Of a stretch of 64,000 bases of DNA, positions 53,107 through 61,764 are shown in pieces. Numbering within the stretch: the stretch's first letter is position 1; each line of letters starts with the position of its first letter. The notes under the pieces were generated by a model, which saw nothing but the letters and a program-made list of their open reading frames with translations, was not told the DNA's origin and searched no databases. This DNA is from Flectobacillus longus (lineage in GTDB: Bacteria; Bacteroidota; Bacteroidia; Cytophagales; Spirosomataceae), in NCBI RefSeq assembly GCF_030056705.1, contig NZ_JASHIC010000013.1, forward strand, positions 124,001 to 188,000. Reading direction: 5' to 3'. A program made the position numbers and the translations under genes.

Positions 53107-54462
53107 TTATTGACCTAAATGCTCTAATTTTTGCCTCCTCGGTATTGTCAATAAAGTTTTCTGGCGACCGTCGATATAATGTACTTTTCCATTGATAAAC
53201 AATCCTTGTTCTTCCAGCATAACACGCACTTCTTTATTACCCCATTCAGGAATTTTCACTTTGGCGTTTAGCTCTATTGCATAGGCTGTATTCTCATTAA
53301 TTGAATATTCGCCAGTTCCAGGCACACCTCCCTGCATGTCCCACATACCAATGGCAGGGCCAGCAGCATGTCCATGATACCCTACTGGGTGCGAATAAAT
53401 CTGAGCAACCACACCATCTTGTTCGGCTTTGCGTAAGGATAATGCCAAGATTTGGTTCCCTGTCATTCCCACCTTAAAAAAGCCAGTCATGATATCCTGT
53501 AGTCTATTGCCAGCTGAAAACGCTTTATTCAAATAATCGGGTACTTGTTTTTCGTCTGGACGCAACACATACGCCATTTCTTGAACATCGGTATTAAGAC
53601 GCAAATACGTAATCCCAAAATCACAATGCAATAAATCACCCGGCATAATCACCTCCACGTCGGGGCGACGGTCATACGGCCAGTTGACTTTGTCTGGGTC
53701 GGGGCGTTGAATGTCTACCGTTGGGTGAAACCATGTATCAAGCTTCAAGTCTGCCACTCGCTCACGCAAGTACCACACCACATCGTCGGTGGTAGTAACG
53801 CCAGGGATAATAACTTTTTCAGAAAATGCCTCTGCTATGATTTGATGAGTGATTCTGTCTAACATCTCATACAACGCAATTTCACGTGGCGTACGAGTTT
53901 CGAGCCAGCCTACACAGAGGCGTTCGGCAGAAGTGACTTTATTTTTGTATTCAGCAGGCATATTGCTCATCAAAGCTTCATGCTCCGAATGGCTCAAACC
54001 ATCGGCATGTGCATATTGCTCAGACACGTCCAATGCAATTTTCTTAGGCTTTCTTTCTTCGATGATTTGAATAAGGCGTTTCCACTGATTTGCTTCTTTT
54101 TCGGGTTGCCAAGCCGATTTAAAGATGGTACCCACATTGTAACGAGCCACAGCCAAAGCCTCAAGACCTTGTGATTCGCCTTTGTCATAAATAACTAAAA
54201 TTGTTCGGCGACGAGCATTGAGCCAAGTGGATGGCAACATTGTTTTGATAACTGGGTCTTCGTTGTATTCTCTAGCAATGATGACCCACATATCGATTCC
54301 ATTTTTGCGCATCAGATTAGGCAATACGCTTTTGAAACGTTCATCAAGCAATTCATCTTGTAATACAGCACGTTCTTTCAGCGGTAAAATTTTAGGAACT
54401 TCTTGGGAAAAGGCAGGAGCAATACCAAGCAGTATTGCCAGTAATAGGACAATTTTTCTCAT
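53107..54462 (-). CDS. M24-family metallopeptidase (Xaa-Pro aminopeptidase-like), secreted
   Basis: From the ATG at 54462 (MRKIVLLLAILLGIAPAFSQ) it is 451 residues with a signal peptide; an upstream start at 54498 adds only non-hydrophobic residues. The pita-bread domain holds the metal ligands: Asp in LHCDFGI and in an earlier YLRER-linked block, His in HPVGYHGHAAGP, and Glu in YAIELNAKV. These enzymes remove N-terminal residues before proline or act on related substrates. It should act in the periplasm. It is a single gene with a terminator at 53061-53100. Confidence 0.88.
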   Translation of the reverse strand: MRKIVLLLAILLGIAPAFSQEVPKILPLKERAVLQDELLDERFKSVLPNLMRKNGIDMWVIIAREYNEDPVIKTMLPSTWLNARRRTILVIYDKGESQGLEALAVARYNVGTIFKSAWQPEKEANQWKRLIQIIEERKPKKIALDVSEQYAHADGLSHSEHEALMSNMPAEYKNKVTSAERLCVGWLETRTPREIALYEMLDRITHQIIAEAFSEKVIIPGVTTTDDVVWYLRERVADLKLDTWFHPTVDIQRPDPDKVNWPYDRRPDVEVIMPGDLLHCDFGITYLRLNTDVQEMAYVLRPDEKQVPDYLNKAFSAGNRLQDIMTGFFKVGMTGNQILALSLRKAEQDGVVAQIYSHPVGYHGHAAGPAIGMWDMQGGVPGTGEYSINENTAYAIELNAKVKIPEWGNKEVRVMLEEQGLFINGKVHYIDGRQKTLLTIPRRQKLEHLGQ

Positions 54463-54601
54463 GATAGTTTTGAAGTAAGTGAGGGTGAAAAACACCACAA
54501 TTTGTTGATAGTGTGAATTTTCCCTAAATCTAAACCAGAATCATGAGTTTTGAAAATAGGAGTAGAAGGTAGTTGTGTTTATCTACTAAATAAAGTGTTG
54601 C

Positions 54602-55306
54602 TTATTCTCGATTTTCCTTTCTAATCGGTTTAATTTTTTGAGGTATTGTAGGTTCTTTAAATACCAAGTATTCAGCATCAAACCACCCTGTAAAGCCAAA
54701 AAGAGGACCTAATAATTTACTTGTTACCTTCAAATCTAAATAGAATTTTTGCTTTTCATCATCATACCATTCCAAAAGCTCTATATCTCCTCTTATCAGA
54801 CTCGGGACTGGAATTTTCAATTTTCCCAGAAAAGCAAACTGTCTGCCAGAAGTAAATCTGATTGCTCCATTTTCAGCCTTTAGTCCCATTTCAAAAATCA
54901 TACGGTGGTCGAGTCCCAAATACTCTACTATTTGCTGTTTGGACTCGCTATAGGTAGCAGTTCCATCGAAACGCTGCTCTTCATCTGTAAAATAAAACAC
55001 TCTATTCATTGAATGTACTTCTCTTCCAAAATCATCAATGTAGGGATAATTATGTATTTCGTAAGAGATATTTTGACCCGTTCTAGGAAAAAGAATATTG
55101 CTTTTGGATAAGAGTTTTAATACAAAAACGGCAAGTTTATTTCCATTCCAAATACGCTCCATGACTCCTCTCCCAATAAATGCGATGTTATTGGAGGTAG
55201 AAAAATCAAAACGTTTTTGGATTTCTGGATGTAGTTTTTCGTACTCTGCCACCATTTGTCTTTTGTAGGCTGAAATATGCGTTGGTATTTGTGCTGATTG
55301 AAGCAT
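54602..55306 (-). CDS. DUF4166-domain protein
   Basis: A 234-residue soluble protein. The N-terminal EYEKLHPEIQKRF and the C-terminal GLFGFTGWFDAEY fit the DUF4166 family, of unknown function. There is no signal peptide, membrane segment or metal motif. It lies between the M24 gene and an AlkB-like gene on the same strand, with about 100 bases on each side. Confidence 0.7.
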   Translation of the reverse strand: MLQSAQIPTHISAYKRQMVAEYEKLHPEIQKRFDFSTSNNIAFIGRGVMERIWNGNKLAVFVLKLLSKSNILFPRTGQNISYEIHNYPYIDDFGREVHSMNRVFYFTDEEQRFDGTATYSESKQQIVEYLGLDHRMIFEMGLKAENGAIRFTSGRQFAFLGKLKIPVPSLIRGDIELLEWYDDEKQKFYLDLKVTSKLLGPLFGFTGWFDAEYLVFKEPTIPQKIKPIRKENRE

Positions 55307-55409
55307 TTTCTAGAAATTAAACTATTACACACAGACTTTAAAAGAGAAAACATCATTGTTGACTTGTTACATTCTTATAAAGCTAATTCACCTCTCTCTG
55401 TCTTTACTT

Positions 55410-55967
55410 TTATCGTATTTGTCTGAAAGTTAAGCTTATCCTGCCATTCTCGGTATCTGATTTTGGAATAGAATGTTGCCAATATTTTTGTATCTCTTGA
55501 GTCATATATACCAAACTTCCTGAAGTCAATTCATAGTTGAGAAATTGGTCAGGAAATTCAAAATTTCTGAATTTTAGAACTCGAGCTTCTCCCATCGAAA
55601 CGATAGCAATGCCTGTACTGGGTTCCAATATATCCGTTTGATCTGAATGATATCCCATTTTTGATTTTCCATCTACATAATAATTGAGTAAGCAATTATT
55701 GGGGATAAAGCCGATAATTGGCGCTAATTGGGTTAAGATTTCAGATAGTTCAGGCAAAAACGCTTGATAAGGATATTCAATTTGTGAATAATTATAGGCT
55801 TTCCCAAAACTTGCCGTTTTTCGAGCAGCCATACGCTCATCCCATTTGACAGTTGTGACTAATTTATCATACAACTCGCTAGGATTATTTACAAAGTTTT
55901 CGATATATGTAATTCCATCCATTGTTATAGTAGTTTTACAATTTCCTGTCAAGGTTATCTCAGCCAT
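55410..55967 (-). CDS. AlkB-like Fe(II)/2-oxoglutarate dioxygenase
   Basis: A 185-residue AlkB-fold protein. NYYVDGKSKMGYHSDQTD gives the metal His and Asp, WQHSIPKS the distal His, and RISLTFRQI the Arg pair that binds 2-oxoglutarate and substrate. This is the AlkB/ALKBH2-like signature, so the likely role is oxidative demethylation of alkylated DNA or RNA bases. It is a single leftward gene. Confidence 0.9.
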   Translation of the reverse strand: MAEITLTGNCKTTITMDGITYIENFVNNPSELYDKLVTTVKWDERMAARKTASFGKAYNYSQIEYPYQAFLPELSEILTQLAPIIGFIPNNCLLNYYVDGKSKMGYHSDQTDILEPSTGIAIVSMGEARVLKFRNFEFPDQFLNYELTSGSLVYMTQEIQKYWQHSIPKSDTENGRISLTFRQIR

Positions 55968-56045
55968 TACTTTGCTTTTAAGTCAAACTTAATAATCACA
56001 TCTATATCGCACTCATCTCAATCAACACTAATGACTTATAATCCT

Positions 56046-56807
56046 CTATTCCTCCTCATATTCTTCAAGTGAATTTCTTTCCCATTCTTCACCAACGGAT
56101 GCTCTTTCGGCTTCTTCGCCGTATTCTAGGTCAAAAATCTCATTTAAGGTCTGGTCACTGCGGACTATCTCAGAAAGAGATACCACTCGTATGTCTTCGG
56201 GCATTTGGTCACCTGTCAAAAACTGCCAATCTCCATCATGATCATGTACCACCCTTAAAATCGGCTTATGTTCTTCGAGCCACTGACGAGTCGTAAAAAT
56301 GCTCAAATTGTGAGGTTCATTAAATTTGAATTCTACGTTTCTGTCGAGTAAAGGCTGTTTGTACAAAAACTCCTCTTCAAAATTTTCCTCCCAAGGGAAT
56401 AAGTCGTTTCGGTCAGTCCAAATAAGCTCTAAAGCAGTAAACGTCTCACCTTGATAGTAGTTTAGCCCTGCACCAAAGTAGTATTCCAAATTACTTTGGT
56501 CAACAGTTAAAAAAGTAGCTTTACTGTCTTGAAAAATGTCTGTATAAATCTTTCCGTCTTCGAATATTGTTCCATTTTTAATCATAGACGCTATGTCATT
56601 GATTATTTCATGACCTAAACTGCTAGACAATCCAAAACAAATAATTTCTGGATGTTGGTACGTTTGAGTCAAGCCAATACTGTAAGAAAAAGAAGGCGAA
56701 TAGTCGGTTGAGGTAACCGATATTACCTGAAGCCCAAATTGCGCAATATCTTGCTTGGTTCGTTCCAGTAAGTCGTTTTTATTGATACAGTTATGTTCGT
56801 TTTTCAT
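56046..56807 (-). CDS. DUF4262-domain protein
   Basis: A 253-residue soluble protein. DIAQFGLQVISVTSTDY followed by FSYSIGLTQTYQHPEIICFGLS is the DUF4262 signature; function unknown, though the family is common in Actinobacteria and Bacteroidota. The C-terminal 60 residues are very acidic (EEAERASVGEEWE). It is a single gene in a run of leftward accessory genes. Confidence 0.8.
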   Translation of the reverse strand: MKNEHNCINKNDLLERTKQDIAQFGLQVISVTSTDYSPSFSYSIGLTQTYQHPEIICFGLSSSLGHEIINDIASMIKNGTIFEDGKIYTDIFQDSKATFLTVDQSNLEYYFGAGLNYYQGETFTALELIWTDRNDLFPWEENFEEEFLYKQPLLDRNVEFKFNEPHNLSIFTTRQWLEEHKPILRVVHDHDGDWQFLTGDQMPEDIRVVSLSEIVRSDQTLNEIFDLEYGEEAERASVGEEWERNSLEEYEEE

Positions 56808-56871
56808 TTTAAAAGCAACCTAAGCATTAATTTAGAATCAAGCAATAATGTAAGATAAGATTGAATTACTA

Positions 56872-56995
56872 CGCTTTGAGCTATAAGCCATAGGCATTAT
56901 GCTAAATGTCTCCATTATTTCATAAGAAGCACTTTTTAACTTTTAACCTATGACATAAAGCTTAAAGCAGGTAAAATTGGTTTAATTTTGCCACC
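56872..56995. repeat. Intergenic hairpin repeat, copy C
   Basis: Arms CGCTTTGAGCTATAAGCCAT (from 56872) and its imperfect complement near 56940-56965 enclose a centre with TTTCATAAGAAG. The right extension GGTAAAATTGGTTTAATTTTGCC is the reverse complement of the extension of copy A. It lies past the stop of the lipoprotein gene. Confidence 0.65.
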
Positions 56996-56998
56996 TAC

Positions 56999-57484
56999 TT
57001 ACATCTGTTTCACAAAATAGGGACTTGAGGTGCTGCTGCGAGCTTCCCAAACTTTTTTGCCATTGAGCCAAATCACTTGCTGATTTATGCCACATGGGTT
57101 TCTCTCAAAGGAAGCCTCTAGAGTATCTATATCAGCATTACTCCATTGAATATAGGTGATTGGCTTTTCTACCGTTTCTGCATGATTGAGACTAACGTCA
57201 ATTCTATATCTAGCTTCATCATCACGTTTATAAATTCTAAATCCTGAAGGATTATCTGCCATTGGATTACTTACTTCTTGGCTTTTCCCATTGACAACGA
57301 AGAAGATTTTAATGCCTGAGACTGGCAAACGGTTGGGATTGGATGGATTTAGTAAATCCTCATTTTGGGCATTAATTACCGAAAAGTCTACATTGGCTGA
57401 AATATTATAACAAAGCGGTACATCATCGATAGTGCTACAAGCCACAAAAAAAGAAGAGAGGATGATTAATAATAGGTTTCTCAT
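56999..57484 (-). CDS. Lipoprotein of unknown function
   Basis: A 161-residue protein with a lipoprotein signal: a hydrophobic run (LLLIILSSFFVAC) with lipobox VAC (Cys16). The remainder is a small beta-rich domain without a motif I recognise (PVSGIKIFFVVNGKSQEV). It should be anchored in the outer or inner membrane. A single gene. Confidence 0.7.
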   Translation of the reverse strand: MRNLLLIILSSFFVACSTIDDVPLCYNISANVDFSVINAQNEDLLNPSNPNRLPVSGIKIFFVVNGKSQEVSNPMADNPSGFRIYKRDDEARYRIDVSLNHAETVEKPITYIQWSNADIDTLEASFERNPCGINQQVIWLNGKKVWEARSSTSSPYFVKQM

Positions 57485-57685
57485 AGGTATTGTGTTTAAG
57501 TTTTGATAAGTGTTGATTAAATTTTTTATAATCTTAAAATACAGTGCATTTTACATAATCCAAATATAGAACAACAGGGTTTAAAAACTGATAATTATCC
57601 TATCAAATATTGGAAAACTATTATACGGAATATGTCTGTTGATACAACAAAAAATATATTTATGATGAAGTAAATTGGCTGAATT

Positions 57686-57726
57686 AACCCCATAGAAAAT
57701 CGCTGATTACTCTTCTCTATGAGGTT
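57686..57726 (-). terminator. Hairpin past the alpha/beta hydrolase gene
   Basis: AACCCCATAGA (57686-57696) pairs with TCTATGAGGTT (57716-57726) with one mismatch, just past the hydrolase stop. Confidence 0.55.
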
Positions 57727-57751
57727 CTATTCATAGCCATACAAATTACTT

Positions 57752-58510
57752 TCAGTCATTTAAAAACGATAGTAAATAGTTTTGAATCTCTTTGCGTTGC
57801 TCATCTGTGGCATCATCATCCATATCATTATGTTTGGTATTGGCTAAGGTGATTATTCTAGCGCCAATCTTTTTTCTTTCTTCTTCCGTCGGCAAAACGC
57901 CTTCGTCTGCTGGTTGGTCGCTCGACCGTAGAGAATATACTTGGGGTTTAGCCGTTCTTGGCAATGCCATTCTTCTATTGTCTAAGGTTATAATCTTATG
58001 CACTATATTAGGATATTTTTGCGGGAACAAAGCCGTCATATCTCCCCCATTAGAATGCCCAATCAAGGTAATTTGATGATAATCTAGTTCAGGATGCGTC
58101 TTTCGAAGTTGATGAATCACAAATAGAATATTGTCGGCACCACGTTCCCAAAAAGGTCGTCGCACGATTTGAGGCTTACCTGTCGAGGGTATCAAACTAT
58201 CTGTAGCAAGCTCGTGCTGAATGCTAACGACAAAGAATCCTTTTGAAGCCAAGAACTCTGTCAAGTAAGAATACATCAGGTAATCTCCTCCTCTGTTTTG
58301 TCCATAACCATGACTAAAAATTACCAGTCTTTGCTTAGGAGTTTTCTTAACAGTTTTGGATTGGTAAATAGCAATAGGGATTTCTCGTTTTCGAGCGTGG
58401 TCATACCATTTCAGTGTATCAGGGCTAAAGTTTCGTTCTGACTTAAAAGCAATAGGTTTACTCAAATCTGTAAAAAAGCTTATGATGAGAACAAAAAGCA
58501 ATTGATTCAT
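57752..58510 (-). CDS. Secreted alpha/beta hydrolase
   Basis: A 252-residue protein with a weak signal peptide. The fold is clear: VIFSHGYGQNRGGDY (oxyanion region), LIGHSNGGDM (nucleophile Ser elbow) and a late HNDMDDD stretch that may hold the triad His. It resembles the platelet-activating-factor acetylhydrolase/dienelactone hydrolase-like group of esterases. The substrate is unknown. Confidence 0.83.
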   Translation of the reverse strand: MNQLLFVLIISFFTDLSKPIAFKSERNFSPDTLKWYDHARKREIPIAIYQSKTVKKTPKQRLVIFSHGYGQNRGGDYLMYSYLTEFLASKGFFVVSIQHELATDSLIPSTGKPQIVRRPFWERGADNILFVIHQLRKTHPELDYHQITLIGHSNGGDMTALFPQKYPNIVHKIITLDNRRMALPRTAKPQVYSLRSSDQPADEGVLPTEEERKKIGARIITLANTKHNDMDDDATDEQRKEIQNYLLSFLND

Positions 58511-58536
58511 TAGGTTGTGGGTTTATAAAATTAGTT

Positions 58537-59601
58537 TCATATTAGAAGGTTTTGATAAAATTTATCTCTGATTAAATAGGTCAATCTGTTTATTTCGACT
58601 AGGTCTGGCGTATTGGGTAAGGACGACTCCTCGAAGGCTAGCTCCATTTCTTGCTGTTTTTCTTGAGCCATCTTGAGCAAATCTTCATATTCAAATTTTC
58701 CTGCTTTGATATCTAGCAAAAATTCACGATTAGGTCTTTTAACATTAATTTGATTCTCTTTCCCTATTTCAATTGCCATTTCTAAAAGTCTGAATACATG
58801 CATCATATTTTTTGCATCATAATTTTTCCCATGACTTTGAGTAGCCGCATATCGTTCTTCATTTCGCTTTTCTACCCAATCCCAATATTCTCGATATTCT
58901 TTACAATAGGTTGAATATCCATCACGATTGAAAAATAGCAATACCTCTTGTTTAGAAGACTTTGGAATTGAGCTTAAACATACATCCTCAGAGTCTGAAT
59001 TTCGGATAATCCCATTGAACTTTTGGTTTTCTGAGTAATATAGCCCGTATATATCTTTCATGTGTTGAATGTTTACGAGACCACAATACTCTTGTTTCCA
59101 ACCCTTTAAGGTCAAAATTTTTTCCAGTGGAATAGCCCCTTGTTCATGATTTACAAAACAAAAGGATAAAATGCTTTTGCGCTCTTTTGCAACAGGATTC
59201 ACAATTTTCTTATTGAGCCCTTTTGCCTTTTTTATTTGAGATAAAGCGAATCTACCAAAGGTATTACTACAAAGCTTAGATAGAATCCTTTCTGACTTAA
59301 TGTCACTCAGAAAGGGGTGCCTATAGATAACTTCAGAAGTAGGGGTATTGAGTAGTTCAAGGATGTTAGGATTGTTGACTGATAGTAATTCCATGAATCT
59401 ACCAAACTCATAAAATACAACGTCATTCGATTCATTATTTATTTGAGGTATATAGGTTAAGCCATAAAAATCCTCTTTGGGCAAAATAAATACTCCTTTT
59501 ATATCAGTATCAGATGTTGGAGTATCGAGTCCATACGCCCTACTGCCACTGATACATTCTAGAATAATCAAACCCTTATTTCTTAAATCCTCAATTGTCA
59601 T
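58537..59601 (-). CDS. PF10127-type nucleotidyltransferase (RlaP-like), long paralogue
   Basis: A 354-residue protein of the predicted pol-beta-like nucleotidyltransferase family. The catalytic motif is GSRAYGLDTPTSDTDIKG (residues 20-37, Asp pair in SDTD). The long C-terminal part is helical. Members occur next to RNA ligases (RlaP) in some genomes, but no ligase is in this window. It overlaps the next gene (59598) by 4 bases, so the two are co-translated paralogues. Confidence 0.82.
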   Translation of the reverse strand: MTIEDLRNKGLIILECISGSRAYGLDTPTSDTDIKGVFILPKEDFYGLTYIPQINNESNDVVFYEFGRFMELLSVNNPNILELLNTPTSEVIYRHPFLSDIKSERILSKLCSNTFGRFALSQIKKAKGLNKKIVNPVAKERKSILSFCFVNHEQGAIPLEKILTLKGWKQEYCGLVNIQHMKDIYGLYYSENQKFNGIIRNSDSEDVCLSSIPKSSKQEVLLFFNRDGYSTYCKEYREYWDWVEKRNEERYAATQSHGKNYDAKNMMHVFRLLEMAIEIGKENQINVKRPNREFLLDIKAGKFEYEDLLKMAQEKQQEMELAFEESSLPNTPDLVEINRLTYLIRDKFYQNLLI

Positions 59602-60362
59602 AGATTTCTCAATTGTTTTCTGAAAAACTCATTTAATTCAAACATACTCCCTTTAGCAGAAGGTAAACCCTGAGATTCACTATCAGCTCTTTGGATACAA
59701 TTTTGCATAAAAGCTATCAACTCATTTTCTCCATGATGGAGGTAGGATTCACTAATGGTAGATTTTAACGTTATCAGTTCACTAATTCTAACCTTGAGAG
59801 ATTGTGGAAGAGTCAAGCCTTCGAGCGTTTTTTCAAATTCAATCGGAGGAATCTCTTCTTTCTCTAAAACCCATAAGCAAGTAATAGAAGCTCGAAGGGC
59901 ATAAAAAAATTTCTTGAGTTTATAGGCCTCCACATTGTTAATTTCTTCAAATGACTTCTTTGCCATACTCAAATAATGATGAATAGTGGCGATTCGAGAA
60001 TAAGTCTTTTGAGCAACTACATTAATTTCATTGAGAAAATCTTGGTCAACTTGATAAATAATTGGTGATTGAATTCTTTCTAACAAAGGAGGATTAGACT
60101 TCCACAATAAGCGCAGGCTTTTTCTTAAATCCCAACCACTAATATCGATGTCGTTATTTTCAAAAAAGTATTCAATACTATCTTTTTCCTCCACGAGACT
60201 CAAATACCAGTCTTTTGGATGTTTATAAATGATTCGAACATCATAGTCGCTATCTGGAGAAGGAAATCCCCAAGCTCTCGAGCCCGTCTCACAGGCTAAC
60301 AATATCTCAATTCCTTTATCTTTCTCTAAATCGGCTAAATATTTCTTGATTTTTTCTTCCAT
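59598..60362 (-). CDS. PF10127-type nucleotidyltransferase (RlaP-like), short paralogue
   Basis: A 254-residue paralogue of the preceding gene, with the motif ETGSRAWGFPSPDSDYDVR (residues 27-45, Asp pair in SDYD). The pattern YKHPKDWYL after it is characteristic of the family. It is first in the two-gene unit. The pair has diverged well beyond simple duplication (about 100 residues differ in length). Confidence 0.85.
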   Translation of the reverse strand: MEEKIKKYLADLEKDKGIEILLACETGSRAWGFPSPDSDYDVRIIYKHPKDWYLSLVEEKDSIEYFFENNDIDISGWDLRKSLRLLWKSNPPLLERIQSPIIYQVDQDFLNEINVVAQKTYSRIATIHHYLSMAKKSFEEINNVEAYKLKKFFYALRASITCLWVLEKEEIPPIEFEKTLEGLTLPQSLKVRISELITLKSTISESYLHHGENELIAFMQNCIQRADSESQGLPSAKGSMFELNEFFRKQLRNL

Positions 60363-60452
60363 TGATAATTATAAGTTAATCGGAATCGATATTTGTGTTC
60401 CTCACATTTAGGTTTCCATTTTGAATGTTGAGAAATGGATGCTAGACTTTAC

Positions 60453-60980
60453 TCAATCTTTATGAATATCCCCTACTCTAAAAGACCATTCTGTATGTAT
60501 ATCAAGATGTTGGCGTAAAAGCATATTGAGTTGTGCAGTATGGTGCTGGGTATGTCGGAGATTATAGAGTATGATTTCCAACATCGGATAATCCATATCC
60601 TCAGGCTCGTCGCCTTCTTTGAATCTCTCCTGTAATTTTTCCTCTGTCAAACCTTCCACAAGCTGTTTGCACTTCTCTCTGCTATGTTCAAGGTATTTTA
60701 CGATTTCTTGTTTACTGTAATCTCTGTCAGGGATAAAATCCCCGATTGACTCTTCTGGTCTATCTTGTTCTTCCTTTTGAGTAAAAGAAAGCATAGGAAA
60801 AAAATCACTCGGAGGAATAGTTGAATAGTAATCCAGAAATATGGCACTATGAAAAGCAATATAGTAAAAACGTCTATGAGTAGTAAAAAAATCATCAGGA
60901 CAGCTTGACACAACATTGATGAGCATATCAATGCTTGCACCAAACTGATTCCATAGTATTTGTTGGAGGGGTTTGTACAT
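60453..60980 (-). CDS. DinB-family protein
   Basis: A 175-residue four-helix protein of the DinB/YfiT type. The metal-ligand histidines lie in YIAFHSAIF and the C-terminal LRHTQHHTAQL. Such proteins are thiol-dependent transferases or of unknown role and are often stress-linked. It lies 52 bases downstream of the TOPRIM-like gene on the same strand. Confidence 0.87.
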   Translation of the reverse strand: MYKPLQQILWNQFGASIDMLINVVSSCPDDFFTTHRRFYYIAFHSAIFLDYYSTIPPSDFFPMLSFTQKEEQDRPEESIGDFIPDRDYSKQEIVKYLEHSREKCKQLVEGLTEEKLQERFKEGDEPEDMDYPMLEIILYNLRHTQHHTAQLNMLLRQHLDIHTEWSFRVGDIHKD

Positions 60981-61032
60981 TTGGTTTGTGTAGACTGAAG
61001 TAGAAATAAGAGTAAAATATACACACTTATGT

Positions 61033-61764
61033 TCAAGTTAAGAAGTTGTCTATCTTAGTAATTAACTCATTTAGTTTAGCCATTCTATTTCTAATTTCAA
61101 GATAGAGGTTTGCATAATCTAAACATTCAACAGTTCTTTCTACTCTATTTTTACTTTTATTATAAGTTGTGCCAGCTAATTGATACACACTTCTTAAATC
61201 ATCGGCGGCAGAAGTATTACGTAGTGTTAGGTCATCAACACAAGGATTAAAGCCCAAACCTGTTATTTGCGTTGCATCAAGGATAAGTGTTGCATGAATA
61301 CGAGTATAATGATTATACTCTGCTAAAAACCAATCTTCTATTTCACGAACTGCAATGATAATACTCGTATTGTTAGGCAAGGGCTCTTCTACTATTCTCC
61401 CATTTATGGTTAAACCATTTTTCAATCTTTGTGTTAATTTTGGTAAACCAGAAATGGGAAGAGGATATAGATCTCTAAAGCCTACTATCTCAGTGTAACC
61501 GTCAGTTGTTAACCCTGAATATTCTTCCAGAATTCTTGTTTTTACACTTTCATCTCCACCACAATCATATATCAAAATTGTATGCTGAACTTCTATAGTG
61601 CCTTGAGCAAGACTCTTGGGAACTATATCTTCTGTTGGTCTACCTCTTCCTTTAAATTTTTTTAACAGGATATTAACATTTTTAGCTCCTGCAATTTCTA
61701 TCAAAAGTTTATTTAGGAAAAACTGCTCTGTTTGTCCTTCTACAAAAAAAGCAATTTTTTTCAT
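61033..61764 (-). CDS. TOPRIM-like / DUF4276-family protein, partner of the upstream ATPase
   Basis: A 243-residue protein. FFVEGQTEQFFLNKLL (Glu9) is the DUF4276/TOPRIM first motif; LIYDCGGDES (Asp67, Asp71) is the second; VREIEDWFLAE (Glu144, Trp146) is the conserved helix, equivalent to MESW in the protein at 20560. It overlaps the ATPase gene by 4 bases. By architecture the pair is an ATPase plus a TOPRIM nuclease-like effector, as in OLD-type systems; a defence role is inferred. The ORF is much longer than that of the serine-operon homologue and clearly diverged from it. Confidence 0.8.
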   Translation of the reverse strand: MKKIAFFVEGQTEQFFLNKLLIEIAGAKNVNILLKKFKGRGRPTEDIVPKSLAQGTIEVQHTILIYDCGGDESVKTRILEEYSGLTTDGYTEIVGFRDLYPLPISGLPKLTQRLKNGLTINGRIVEEPLPNNTSIIIAVREIEDWFLAEYNHYTRIHATLILDATQITGLGFNPCVDDLTLRNTSAADDLRSVYQLAGTTYNKSKNRVERTVECLDYANLYLEIRNRMAKLNELITKIDNFLT

